Positions 46,361 to 58,012 of a stretch of 64,000 nucleotides of DNA are shown piece after piece. This DNA is from Pyrus communis (Eukaryota > Streptophyta > Magnoliopsida > Rosales > Rosaceae): contig NC_084807.1 of assembly GCF_963583255.1 (NCBI RefSeq), positions 6,118,872-6,182,871 of the forward strand, in the 5' to 3' direction. Numbering within the stretch: position 1 is the first letter of the stretch; each line of letters opens with the position of its first letter. The notes under the pieces were generated by a model that was not told the DNA's origin, searched no databases, and saw only the letters and a program-made list of their open reading frames with translations. A program made the position numbers and the translations under genes.

Positions 46361-48050
46361 TTAGAAGAACGATGAACAAATATCATTCCAGAAGAATGAT
46401 AAGAAAAAATCGTTCCAGAAGAACGAAGAGAATTTGTCTTATTTTGATTCATGAAGCAATCAATATACAAACGAAGTGAGAATAATTGAATGATGCATTT
46501 AATGATGCAACGAAAGTGATGAAATCACATATACTTGCTGCAAATGTGCCTACAAGAATTAATGTCCCTGTTGGACAAAATAATATGGCAGCAAATGATT
46601 TATCTGTTGCACGCCTGAAGTGTGGCAGACCCTCAGACTCAAAAGGTTCAGTCCTTCGAAAGAAGAAAAATATGGCACTACTGAACTATTGCATAACTGT
46701 TGCATGCCAGAAGCATGACAGTTGTTGCAAGGATACTTGTCCCGGAAAGGTCAATCCGCAGACATGAGAGTATTGATGTCTCATGCATGAAGCATGATAG
46801 ACGTATAGGTTCTAATGACTCAACTCCCGAAGTGGAGATTAAAATCCAAGCTCTATAACGCTCAAAAGGAGGTTATGATCCGCATTCTCTAAATTATAAC
46901 TATCCTAGAAGAGATAGTGTAATGCCCTTGAAGAGGCAATGGATATCCCAAAAGAAATGAAAAACTTTTATGCATGCGCATGCACATGAGAATATAGGAT
47001 CACAGATTGATGATAACCAATGGTAATTTTGGTTTTTACCAGTAGCTACTAAATTCATCAATGAGCTGTGGTGATATTGAGTCCCGTTTTTTTTTCCATC
47101 AACAAAATTATGGGCTAAAGATGGAGAAAGGCAAATTCCATTATAATTTTGTAAGAACGTAGAAAAATAGACCTATATACTTGGATACAATACAAATAGC
47201 CAAAAGATGTTGAACCTAGAAGGTTACATATGGGCATTTGTAATACCGTGAAATACACTCATATGATAAGACACAGGGTTGGAAACGAGTTCATATGAAT
47301 GGAGAATTATATATGAAGGGTTATGAGTCGCCCACATAATATCTCCATAAATAAATCCTTCAAATATACATGGAAGCAAATTGCTCTGTATAAATTCTAG
47401 AGGAAAATGTGTCATGAAATGTAGAAAATCCCTGAAGGATTCAAATTGCTTGAAGAAAGCCCCGGAAGGGTAAAGCATGAAATATGTACTCAATACCAAT
47501 GGATGGTATAAATTGCCTTAGTAAGTACTTCCATTATGGTATTATTGCAACATACTAAAATCTCTTGCAAGAGTTGATGATATTAAATTGGGACTCCTGA
47601 AGAGTCAAGAAAGATTATAAAGTGTTGAGAGAAATATTGTCTCGAACTGCAGAATCGAACAATATGCCAACACGAATCTTATCCATGATGTTTACGACAT
47701 TAAAGAATCATATGGATTGAAGATTATGAGTTGAATACTCAAATAATTAATACACTAAGAATGATCATTTATCTTCGCGAGGGGTAAAGATAAATTGATA
47801 TTTGGTCCAGAAGTACCACATCTTAGTGAAATATATGCTTTATTGTATTTAATACAATACACTGAATGAAATAAAGCTTATATATTAATATCTCCGAGAA
47901 ATTACATACACATGAGTTAAAACAAACAAACAGAAAGGAACCTTCACAAAGGTTACTCATGTGAAGCCTCAGTACTCGGAAGTACCCCAGAAGGGGAAGA
48001 CACCAGAAGTTGATTATTTGGAGTCTCAATACTTGGTGAAACTCCAGACA
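46361..48050 (+). pseudogene. Degenerate Copia linker and reverse-transcriptase region
   Basis: 46486-46767 keeps an open frame with NDAFNDATKVMKSHI and ARLKCGRPSDS, the linker that normally precedes the reverse transcriptase. Beyond 46800 only scattered short blocks remain and I cannot find the YVDD active-site box. Stops occur in all plus frames. Treated as a dead pol segment. Confidence 0.6.
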
Positions 48051-48051
48051 G

Positions 48052-48561
48052 CTAAGACAATGGATGTCTTTGGAATAAAGACTCGAACCCCCGATTGTCA
48101 TTTTGAGTCCGACCTTCGGATTCCAGTAGCTGGTCGAGCTTTCTTTTCATGCTCGTAGAGTAATTATTTGCAAGCATGTGTAACACTTTATTCTCATGCT
48201 TAAGCCCTCTAATCTCTTGTTTAAGACTTGCCACCTCAGCCATTAATGATTCAACTTGGTGGGTTCGAGCAAGTAAGCGCTGGCCCATATTGGATACAGA
48301 GCCCGCACATTGAACACTGAGTGCCAATGAGTCTTGAACGGCCGCTTCATCAGACCGGTTTGAAAGGATTATGTTGTCCTTTGGAGTGAGAAGATTCCTG
48401 GCTACCACTGTAGCAGTTATGTTATCCTTCATCACAGAGTCCTCAACCGTAAGAGGACCATTAGAAGATGAGAAGGACGGGCGCCATATATTATCCTGAC
48501 GCTGCTCGTCTGTATCAATCCTGAGACTCAAATCTAAGCAAATGTTAGATGGGCAAGCCAT
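48052..48561 (-). CDS. Antisense ORF in the Copia element, coiled-coil protein of unknown function
   Basis: An uninterrupted 169-codon frame runs opposite to the element, between the dead pol and the 3' LTR. It starts MACPSNICLDLSLRIDTDEQ and includes IWRPSFSSSNGPLTVEDSV. The C-terminal half (about 105-150) has heptads, for example QVESLMAEVASLKQEIRGLK and ENKVLHML, predicting a coiled coil. No signal peptide or membrane segment is seen. I recall similar predicted proteins repeated across Rosaceae genomes, which would fit a transposon passenger, but cannot check. The preserved frame contrasts with the wrecked pol next to it. It could still be a captured host fragment with no function. Confidence 0.55.
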   Translation of the reverse strand: MACPSNICLDLSLRIDTDEQRQDNIWRPSFSSSNGPLTVEDSVMKDNITATVVARNLLTPKDNIILSNRSDEAAVQDSLALSVQCAGSVSNMGQRLLARTHQVESLMAEVASLKQEIRGLKHENKVLHMLANNYSTSMKRKLDQLLESEGRTQNDNRGFESLFQRHPLS

Positions 48562-49819
48562 TTTCAGAAATGATGAAGGAAGTCAGATAAAATCTCAGAA
48601 GTGCAAGAAAGGGAAATTTTTACAGGCAACAATTTTCTGAGTGTTTCTGAACAAAATTGATATCTCTATAAAAGGAGAGGCAACATGACCACTTATTCAA
48701 AAATCGAAGAGACACCGATTTTCGAATCTCAAAAGCTGGATTTCCCTGCATGACGTCTGTCAACATTTTCTCAGATGCAATCTCAGCTCTTGGATATCAC
48801 GTGCAACTTTGTCAAAGATCTCTGATAAAGTTGAAAACGCGTGAATCTTACTGTTCTAATTACACCACAGTTGCTGACAAGAGTAAAGGCACAGCACTAC
48901 TACCTGCTATTGGGAAATCCATATATATGTCAACCTCTGTTCTCCATGGCAAGGCAGAACTGAAAAATATCTAACTCTTCCTCATCTCCGAGAATGCATC
49001 TTTCACAAAGTATCTCGAAATACTCAGTTTTCTTCCTCTCTGAGAATACCTCTACAAACAAGTCACACCAGAGTAAGAGTATCTCATATCATCAGGGACG
49101 AGAGCAAGAGTATCTCATATCATGCAATCTCCCTGTCCTTTCCTTTGTCCTTGTTCTTACCTGCCAAGACAAGGACAAAGAAAGCAATATGTCGGAACCT
49201 CCACTCAAACTTGCGTTGCCACCAAGAAGTGATGGTCCATTCAAATACCAGGTTTGCATCCCACTCCTGTATCAGAGGACAAATACTACACGAGAAGATG
49301 CCAAACCTGCATAAGGAAAATACCACTTCTGCAAGGGGAGCAAGTAAGGCAAGTGAAAATGATACATTGAAGCCTGTGGAGACAACCACAACAAACACAT
49401 GTCAGTTCATCCCCGACAAAGTCTAAGATCACTTGTCACATGAAGCTCCTCATGGTCCAATTTCATTCAAGATCAAGCCTAGACGGCCTTTAAAGAAATC
49501 ACAAGTCCGATTCAAGATTAAGTGTCCACCACCCTTGAATCAAATTCAGCTCCAGATAAAATAGGTAAATTCAGACCTTTGGAGGAAGTCTAGCAGAAGA
49601 CCCTCTAACCCAGTTCAAGAACAAGTCTGTGGAAAGTTAACAACAAGTGAAACACCTCATTCGACAACTATCACCGCTAAGAGACTAAAGTAGCAGGATC
49701 AATGATCAGCCTAAAGAATGTGAAATCAGGGGGAGAAACTCATCAAGGGGGAGCATCCAAAAATAGATCAAGATTTTAACGAGGCAACTAATGTTGATAT
49801 GTGGGCATCCAAGGGGGAG

Positions 49820-50213
49820 TGTTGAAAATACTAGTGGGTAATGAATGCCCACAGTATTGAATACCTGCCACAACATTGAAAACATTGCCAAATGGTTGAA
49901 AACCTTGGCAGAATATTGATATGTGGAGATTGTAATGTCAAAGATGTGTGCTTGGAGTTGCTCTATAAATAGAGCACTCCGTATACTTTGAAGAGAGAGC
50001 ACAGAGAGAAAAAGAGACGAGGGAAGAGAAAGAGAGGAAGAGGAGAGGAGAGAATTAATAGAGTTATCTTTGTACTCTTATTATTCCAATTATAATGAAA
50101 GCATCACTACTGCCCGAGGACGTACTCCAGTCACACTGACTGTAGAGGAACCTCGTAAAATTTGTGTCTTGTTTTATTTATTCCACTGCACACACACCAT
50201 CGATTTTACAACA
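49820..50213 (+). repeat. 3' LTR of the Copia element
   Basis: Same length as the 5' LTR and no difference seen by eye. Preceded by the polypurine tract at 49811-49819 and followed by the TSD AAGGT. Confidence 0.95.
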
Positions 50214-50218
50214 AAGGT

Positions 50219-51423
50219 GGCATTATTAGGCGTCATTGATGCCTACACAACATATATACTTAAATTAATAAGGTGGCATTATTAAAATAAACTCTATGAG
50301 GAAGTGCGCATATCTTATCCCGTGTCATATTTTTGTATTGTATAAACTCTATAATCAGAATTGTTCAATTTCTTAATTTTAATTTGAAGATTATCTCTAC
50401 TAAATCATTCCAATAAGAGATTGTTTAGTTATCTAAATGTATCTAATAAATAGATAGCTCATCATATATATTTTACTTGATACACATATCATCGATTTGT
50501 TCTTTAAGTTTGAATAAGTAAACGATGTCCGATTCAAATGATTTTTAAAGGGATAAGTTTCGAATGAAGATTAAAAATTTGAATGTTTCCGATTATAAAA
50601 TTTAGACTTTGAATATACATCATTCGCAAGAAATAAAATATTTGCATTCTCCAGAAAAGATGCATTATCCTATTAAAAAAAAAATGCAATCATCTATAAT
50701 CTAGATGACTTATTTTTTTGTCCCCTTGGAATTCTCCGACACAGATGCTAACATGCATGTGGAATATTATCATTCCACGTATGATACATGCATTTTAATT
50801 AGTTGGTCTTGGTGTTTTGTTGGTTTGATACTATGAAGTGTTTGGTGAGTGAAAGAGATCAGTCTAAGAGAAAAAAGGGTCTCTTATTAAAACAAAGAAA
50901 AAGAAAACATTATTGTTAAGAAAGCTATTGTGTGGTTCCACAATTCAAAGATGAAACGCACATTAAGTACAAACGTGCAATTCTTTTGTTAGTACATGTG
51001 AATATTTCACTCCATGCAAGGGCGGAGTTACAAAATCTTGAGAGGCTGGGCTAGCTTTAAGCTTTAATGTTCTATTTTCTTAAGCTCGTATGTATATAAA
51101 TTATACAAAATGAAGAACTAAGTATAATTTTGTAAACCATGCAAGTATATAAATTTGTTTTAATAGTCCCTTAGCTTAGGGGATTGAACATCAAACATAA
51201 AACCATATAAGTCGATTGTCAAGTTTTAATGGTCGTTCAGCTAATGGGTTCCTTCTCGAATTTATGGCTTATATTTGTGTCAAAGCGATTTCTTCACAAC
51301 TCTACAATATCCGGTTAGAATTAGGTTTTTTCTTTCTTTCTTATTAATGGCTTTTTGGAAGATACATAATAAAGTGAAGCTTGAAAGTAAGGTTCCTCCC
51401 TATGTATGCCTTTGTTGTTCTAA
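50219..51423. other. Intergenic, AT-rich
   Basis: The start (50230-50276) repeats the target sequence block seen at 44252-44296. The remainder has no recognisable gene or element border. Confidence 0.5.
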
Positions 51424-51990
51424 TTTAGCCTGGATTAGGCAAGTTGGAGTTTCACTCCTGGTCTATTGGAATTTTGGATAAGCAACTTTTTCCAAGATTT
51501 TGCAAGTTATTTTCTTGATGTTTTCACCCAGAGCTTTGGGCATCATACTTCTTTCTATGAGGAGCTTCATGTTATCATCCTTGTTGTGGAGTTAGCTCAT
51601 GTGCAGGGTTGCCAAAATTTATGGCTTGAAAGTGACTCTTCTAGTGTGATATCTAAATGTCCAGAAAAAAAAAATAAAAAAACCAAGAAATGTGGAAATA
51701 AACAATTTAGCCTGGATTGGGCAAGTTGGAGTTTCATTCCTGGTCTATTGGAATTTTGGATAAGCAACTTTTTCCGAGATTTTGCAAGTTATTTTCTTGA
51801 TGTTTTCGCCCAGAGCTTGGGGCATCATACTTCTTTCTATGAGGAGCTTCATGCTATCATCCTTTTTGTGGAGTTAGCTCATGTGCAAGGTTGCCAAAAT
51901 TTATGGCTTGAAAGTGACTCTTCTAGTGTGATATCTAAATGTCCAGAAAAAATAAAAATAAAAACCAAGAAATGTGGAAATAAAAAGAAA
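51424..51990 (+). repeat. LINE RNase H fragment, tandemly duplicated (282-bp period)
   Basis: Two head-to-tail copies (51424-51705 and 51706 to about 51990), both coding for FWISNFF..DFASYFLDVF, SFYEELH.IIL and AHVQGCQNLWLESDSSSVIS. The latter is the RNase H-like segment of plant LINEs. The frame stays open through both copies (51466-52002) but includes A-rich junk (KKNKKTKK), so a real protein is unlikely. Each copy ends in an A-rich run, so the duplication may derive from a poly(A)-tailed truncated copy. Confidence 0.75.
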
Positions 51991-52388
51991 AAGAGAAACT
52001 AACAGGCAAGTGTTGGGCTAGAGTGAAGCAGTAGGCTAAGTTGGACTTTCACTGCATGTTCTTGGGTTGTTGAACTTGGTTCTCCAAAAGATGGCGGGTT
52101 TATGCTTCGATTAGTCGGAACAAAAAATTTCAAAACCCATAAGCATCATTTAAATTGAGAACTATAATTGGTGAAAGTGTTAGAACAAGCAAAAACATAA
52201 TAATTCGACGTGAACGAGATTTTGATATCTTCTAACTAAGAGAAAAGTGGTGTTATTATTATAAGTATGGTATGCAGAAGATAAATGATATGATCTTAGA
52301 ACAAAGGATAAGTTGTCAATACGTGCGTATGCGCATACATAATATTTATTTATGGAAGTAACTCAAGTAAGGATGGATGTATTTATAC

Positions 52389-52950
52389 CTGTGATTCTGC
52401 CAAGGCAATAATTAAGATCAGAAGGCTGGACAATGCCGCTAGGACATTGAATGGAGGCAACCTTGGCGTTCAAGTATTCTGAATAAGCGTTTGCGACGAA
52501 TACAGCAGTTGAAGTGTACTGAAGATTGTTCCATGGCAAAAACCATAACAACCCACCAGGCGTCTTCTACACATTGTTGTTACCCTTGTGAATGCAAGAG
52601 CTCAGCTTGGCTCTTGTATTGTCCCCATGCACCTGAAGAATTTACCTTGCCCTCCAAAACAAGGACTTGTGTGCCAATAAACTTGTCATCCCAAGCAAAC
52701 AAAGTTGTAGCACCACCAGTACTGCCTGCTTGGCCAAGATAATCCAGGTAGGTTTTATCATCAGTAGAACGATGAAGCCATGCAGCAGCCCACAATAGTT
52801 CATCCTGATGAGAAACAAAAGTATACAGTTTTTTTTTAAATTTTATCACAAAGATTAACTGATTAACTAGACTTAATAACCCCATGTTAAGTTTTGATTA
52901 TTACCTTATATCCGCTGCTGGCGCAGAATTTTTCCTGCTGTAGAAATGCT
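52389..52950 (-). pseudogene. GH9 endo-1,4-beta-glucanase fragment
   Basis: GH9 enzymes cut cellulose-like beta-1,4-glucans in cell walls. On the minus strand a small exon remnant ends with FCASSGYK and donor GTAAT (52905 upward), then 52804-52389 codes for [51 protein letters not shown], then after a frameshift [20 protein letters not shown] and [15 protein letters not shown]. These are GH9 landmarks in the right order. Lesions: a few residues missing after QVLV, a frame change after KSQAE, an in-frame TAG before KTPGG, and loss of both ends, including the C-terminal catalytic Asp/Glu region. Confidence 0.85.
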
Positions 52951-53263
52951 ATTCTGATAAATGCAAAAGTGGTTGCGAGCAAACTCGAATAACTATAAAT
53001 TTTCACGTATCTTTAGATATTGATACACCAATTATACATGTGTGTGTGAAAAGTAAATGGGAGTTTTGATATAGATGCCTTGTTTTTAATAATATAGTAC
53101 GAAATTTGTGAACCCAAAAATAGGGTACGAGATTTGAAGCTGGATTAATAACAGAAATATTAAGGATCTGACCCTGCACTCATTCTGTCTCAACACTTGC
53201 GGAAAAAATCCGAAAATAAACAAGTTCGTACTTATATTTTGAATCAGATGCCATCAACAAATA

Positions 53264-53337
53264 GTCTGGGTGGTGTAGTCGGTTATCACGCTAGTCTCAC
53301 ACACTAGAGGTCCCCGGTTCGAACCCGGGCTCAGACA
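53264..53337 (+). tRNA. tRNA-Val (anticodon CAC)
   Basis: The acceptor stem GTCTGGG pairs with CTCAGAC (one G-T), the D arm holds GTGTAGTCGGTTATCAC, the anticodon stem CTAGT/ACTAG encloses CTCACAC with CAC in the middle, and the T arm is CCCGG TTCGAAC CCGGG. A boxes and B boxes are canonical (GGTTCGAAC). 74 nt with no intron and a T run (CTTTATG) soon after. It matches nuclear plant tRNA-Val(CAC). Confidence 0.96.
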
Positions 53338-54230
53338 CTTTATGATTTTTGTATAAACCATTACTTTAATCTTGTTGCATACCTTTGCCATCAATTTTCT
53401 CGTTGACATTTGGCTTGGCCGCCATTGATAAGGCCTCCAAAATTTTAATATAAAATTTAAATTTGACAACTTATACGACATTTTGATATTTTTTTAAAAT
53501 TTAGTTTTTTACTCGATATGTCAAATTAAACTATTATTTTATTACACTATTTTATTTTAATAATTATATTATATATTTTAATTTTACATATATAAATAAT
53601 TGATAATAAAAATTATTCGAATTAGATTGCAAATATTCTAAAAGTGAAATAAAAACCCCAAATCTGAAGTCTTTGATTGTTTGATTCGCGGGAGGAGAGA
53701 TGGAGGGAGAGAGAGCGTGACATGATGAAGAGGGGAGCATAGAGACCGACTAATTCCACAACGATCTACGGAGTTTTAGGCCTTTGCGGCATCGCTTTGT
53801 TTGAAAACAAAGAAAAGCTATCAGAGTCTGAGAGGTGGGTGGAAATTCTAGGTTTCTAGGAAGATGACGTTCTAGAAACTGGACAAGATTTAATTTTGAA
53901 ATTGGATTTGGGTCATTAGCGTTTCTTGATTTTTTTGCACAAGATTAATTTTGACTGTGATTTGTGTTTTAGAAAGCGCATAACACAAAGAAGGAGCCCG
54001 ATCTTAATCCCTATAGCTGTTCTTGATCTTGAGGATGCAAATCGATAAAATGAAATTCCTATTAACCCAGCCACTTTCCTCACCATGTTTTAGATTGTGA
54101 TCATGAGGTTGATTTCTGAGTTTGGTTCTGAGAAAAGGGAAGAAGAAGGCGAGGAGAATCGAGTGAGAGAGGAGATAAAAATAATAATAAAATATTTGAA
54201 GCTGTTGTCAAATTTGACAGCAACCCCCTT
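53338..54230. other. Intergenic
   Basis: AT-rich to 53640, then GA-rich text (53690-53760) and ordinary non-coding DNA. No gene recognised. The last bases, CCCTT, are the TSD of the solo LTR that follows. Confidence 0.5.
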
Positions 54231-57200
54231 TGTCACGCCCCAATCCTAACATACGTTCAGAATTGACACGTGACGTCACCAAAAATCTGTATCTATCATA
54301 CCCCACCTCCGGGATATGGGCAAGCACAACTCAATAATCGAATCGCATAGTTATTTCTCGTATGCATTATGGCTACATCTAACCTCCCTGTTAGATTGCC
54401 TACGTACCCTAGACAGGGATCAAGCCATTCGTAGTTCGTCATGCACAATAATTGACATACAACACAGTCCAATTAAGTTGAAAGGCATAACATTTCTCAA
54501 TCAATCAATAGAACTTGACAAGCATGAAATTACTCGACTCAGGGTTACATAACAAACCCACCTGAAAATCATGATTTCCCCTCCATCTATATATAAATCA
54601 TTATGTCGCAACATGATACTGCAATTCACAACATATATCATTTCAAGAACCAACGAAGCACAATATCATTCTCTAGCCACATTTATCAACAAGTCTAATC
54701 ATAACAATAACCATGATATCCAACATAACAATCCCACATGACGATTAACATTTCCACTTCATCCATCACATAATTCATCACGTTTCCCACATAAAATCGC
54801 ATTTCATAGTGTGTAACATAGTTAAGAATTAACAAACTACACTTTATTCTCTAGAAATATTAATCAACTAAAAATACTCATGATACTCATATCCAACATC
54901 ATTCTATAATCACATCAATCAATAATGTCGACCATCACATCATCAATAACACATACAACATGTCGAAATGCAAGGCTAGAGCAACACAATTCGGTTGAAG
55001 ACTACATCTTTGAAAAAGGGGATTTTGGACCACCCAACGAACCAAGGCACCAAAGGGGATTCTGGACCATCACTCAACGGAATCCAAACAGAACTTAGTT
55101 CTAGACCACCCAACCGAATTGAACGGAAGTCCAAGAAGCATAACAACGGCTTGAATGAACAAGACATGATTCAAGTTACCCAATTCACGAAAACTCAACG
55201 AAACGAAGCAATATCGAGCACAAATCCACATCACAATGGGTTATCGGTCAATTACTAGACCTCACATCTCCCAAGCAATTCAACATGCATTTCAATCACA
55301 TGTCACAACCATTTCCAATACACAAGTCAAATCACATTTCACTTCATCATACCAATCACTATACTTCAACATTATATCTCAATACATAGCTTGTAACATA
55401 TCAAGGAATCACGAAGCACAATATTAATATTTAATTACGTTAATCAATCAGTGAGATAACATATCATTTCACGAATTTAATTAAAGAACTCTACATAATT
55501 CCCAACTTGGGTTATGAATAATAACATGGTAATTCTAATTTATTTTCACAATATCTATTGTGGGTAATTCCCATCTACTCGAATTTAGGATTCTAAGATC
55601 ATCTTACGGAATGAACAAGAGCAAGGATTCCGAACCACTCAACGGAATCCAACAACATTGGGTTCCGGACCACTCAATGGAACCAAAATATCAAGCGGTT
55701 TCTCATAATTTACCCAGACTTGTCATATGTAAAGTCAAAGCCAATATTATGGAATTGGTGCACTGGCAAATCAGGCACTCAGATAAGCTGAGAGGCTCAG
55801 GTGAGGGACAATAAAATAAGCATGTGATACAATAATAAAACCAACCATCAATCATAATTTATAAACCTTGAATATAAATCTTTCATAAGAAATCAATACC
55901 AAACTTTTGAAAACTCCAAGGGAGTCACCCAGACATCCAAAAGTTCATTTCAAACAACCATAACATCTCACACCCATATTCACATACACACAATGAAAGT
56001 AGAATTAGGGTGACACAGTTCATCCAAAGCCTACACCTTTGCAACCATCTCAAACTAACTCAATGAACTAAGGTGGATACAATCTCGGACCATCACTCAA
56101 CGGGATCGCGGAGTAAGAGGGATTCCAGACCATCACTCAACGGAATCCAAACCAGGATACGATTCTGGACCATCACTCAACGGAATCGCGGAGTACATTG
56201 CATAACCACCAATCAATGAAACAACACATGAATCAAGTTACTCAAGTTATAAAGGCTCAACGAAACAAGAAATGAACTAATGAAACGAGCATTGACACAT
56301 GTTTCAAAGCAACAAACCCCATGACAATGGATTAACGGTCCACCACTAGCCCTCACCTTCATCAAATCAAGCCAATCATACAAAACAAACCATATTTCCA
56401 ATATGCACGTCAAATCACATATCACGATCATCATCAGTACACAAGCCAAATCATGTTTAATAAACATAGGTCTATGGCTATATATATATATATATAATCA
56501 CATTTCAATAGAATCACATTATAAGACCAAGTCAAATTCACAGATGATACCAATATAAGAAATCAAGGTAATAACCATATCACATATGTTCAAGTCACTC
56601 TCTAACCAATGTAGGCCCACTAGACTTCACTTAAGTCTCCCATAGTACTAATTTTATTATTTAGAACGTTCCGAGACATGTTGACTATAATTCAACTCTC
56701 GGTCAACGATGGGGTCCACAACGATCCACAAATCAGATTTATGATCCATAACTTCCCAAAGTCCACATTAAGCTTCGAGAATAACATACTAAAGTTTCAT
56801 TATGATCCAATGGTCGGATTGTCGTCAATCACACAAACAAGTGGCGGTCCAAATTGATCACCACACCAAACAATTGAATCTTTGGAAACCAAGCTAGACA
56901 TAGGTTCACATGGTCACTAGAAGGTATTTGAAACCTAAACAACACTCGTGAACAATCCCACGCACCGCCACACGCGGTGGAAGTCAAGATGGAGGGTTTA
57001 CAAACCCCGAATTTCAACATTAACTAGATGAGCTCAAATTTACGTGGTAGCTAGAGCTCAACAAGGGAAACACTTTTCACAACTAGGCCGACGATAAGTT
57101 CAAACCGGAAACCGTCCAATTTCATCGGAGAAAACTGGATTTCTAGGGTTCTAAACACCCAAGTCTAAAATGAATACGAAAGCACAAACTAAGCATACAC

Positions 57201-57825
57201 TTGAAGATTATGAAGAGTAGATGAAGTTTCATACCTCACTCGAAGTAAATCGCTGTCGGAATCGCGGAAAAAATGATAAAACCACCGGAAAAGTCGTGGA
57301 CTTTGCGACCTCGAACTGAAAAGATGGAAAAGAAATGGGAAATCTAACATCATAGAGATGTAGGGCTCGTCAACAGATTTCCATGGATATCAAGATCACC
57401 CAAAACAGAGCTCGGATGAAGAAGATACAAGCGGGTCAATTTTGGTGGGTTTATGGGTCCAATTCTCCCTAAAACAGGTTAGGCAGCCCCCCTTTCCATT
57501 TTCTGAAAACTCCCCCCTTTTCTAGAGGTTTCACTCCAATTATAGCATTTTGGTAAAATTACCAAAATGCCACCAACTTCAAACGACTCTAACTTCTCCG
57601 TTCGGACTCAGAAATAAGATCTATTTACGCCTACGCGCTCATGGAATTGAACTCTACCTAACCAATTCAAGAGTTGACCGAAAAGATCGAGAAAATTTGA
57701 AATGACTAAAGTACCCCTCACTTCGTTTTCCTTAAATTTGGAGAAATAAAGAACTAGTTCCAATCAAATCTTCGAAATACGTCAAGAATAAAATAAAATA
57801 ATAATTTTGGGGACGGGATATCACA
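54231..57825 (-). mobile_element. Large solo LTR, 3595 bp
   Basis: CCCTT is duplicated at 54226-54230 and 57826-57830, and without the insert the flanks join smoothly. Read on the minus strand the unit starts TGTGATATCCCGTCCCC and ends GGGGCGTGACA, a form typical of long LTRs of plant Ty3/gypsy elements (Tekay/Del-like by memory; lineage is inference). No gag-pol is inside. It contains scattered copies of a 'GGACCATCACTCAACGGAATC'-like block, shortened here to the core ACTCAACGGAATC, around 55070, 55630, 56095-56180. Open frames inside show no domain. Confidence 0.8.
56475..56497. repeat. (TA)n microsatellite
   Basis: About 11 TA units inside the large solo LTR. Confidence 0.85.
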
Positions 57826-58012
57826 CCCTTGCTGCCAATTCATGTCATTGCCACATAGGAATTGGCATTTCGGTTGGAGAATAATATTGTGGTCATTTTT
57901 TTACTGTTATAGCCTATGTGGACATTTTGACATCTCTTTTGGATATGCTCTTACCAACACCAAGGAGTCCTATTCTTTTGTCTAACTTAGCAGGAGGCTA
58001 ATGGGCATAGGG

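Larger units (their letters stand above)
44297..50213 (+). mobile_element. Copia-type LTR retrotransposon, recent insertion, degenerate pol
   Basis: The 394-bp LTRs (44297-44690 and 49820-50213) read as identical, and AAGGT is duplicated at 44292-44296 and 50214-50218. The primer-binding site region CGTTATCAGCACG follows the 5' LTR directly, and the polypurine tract AAGGGGGAG precedes the 3' LTR. Inside, only integrase fragments are recognisable (45822-46265 and onward), broken by stops; gag, protease and an intact reverse transcriptase are not seen. So the copy is non-autonomous but moved recently. An intact antisense ORF lies at 48052-48561. The target was already a short tandem duplication. 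Confidence 0.93.

Noticed and set aside
44282..50285. Identical ORF pairs at 44282/49706 and 44547/50070
   Set aside because: They are the two LTR copies of the Copia element.
54995..55814. Frames of 84-87 codons in the large solo LTR
   Set aside because: Made of the repeated CAACGGAATC blocks; no domain seen.
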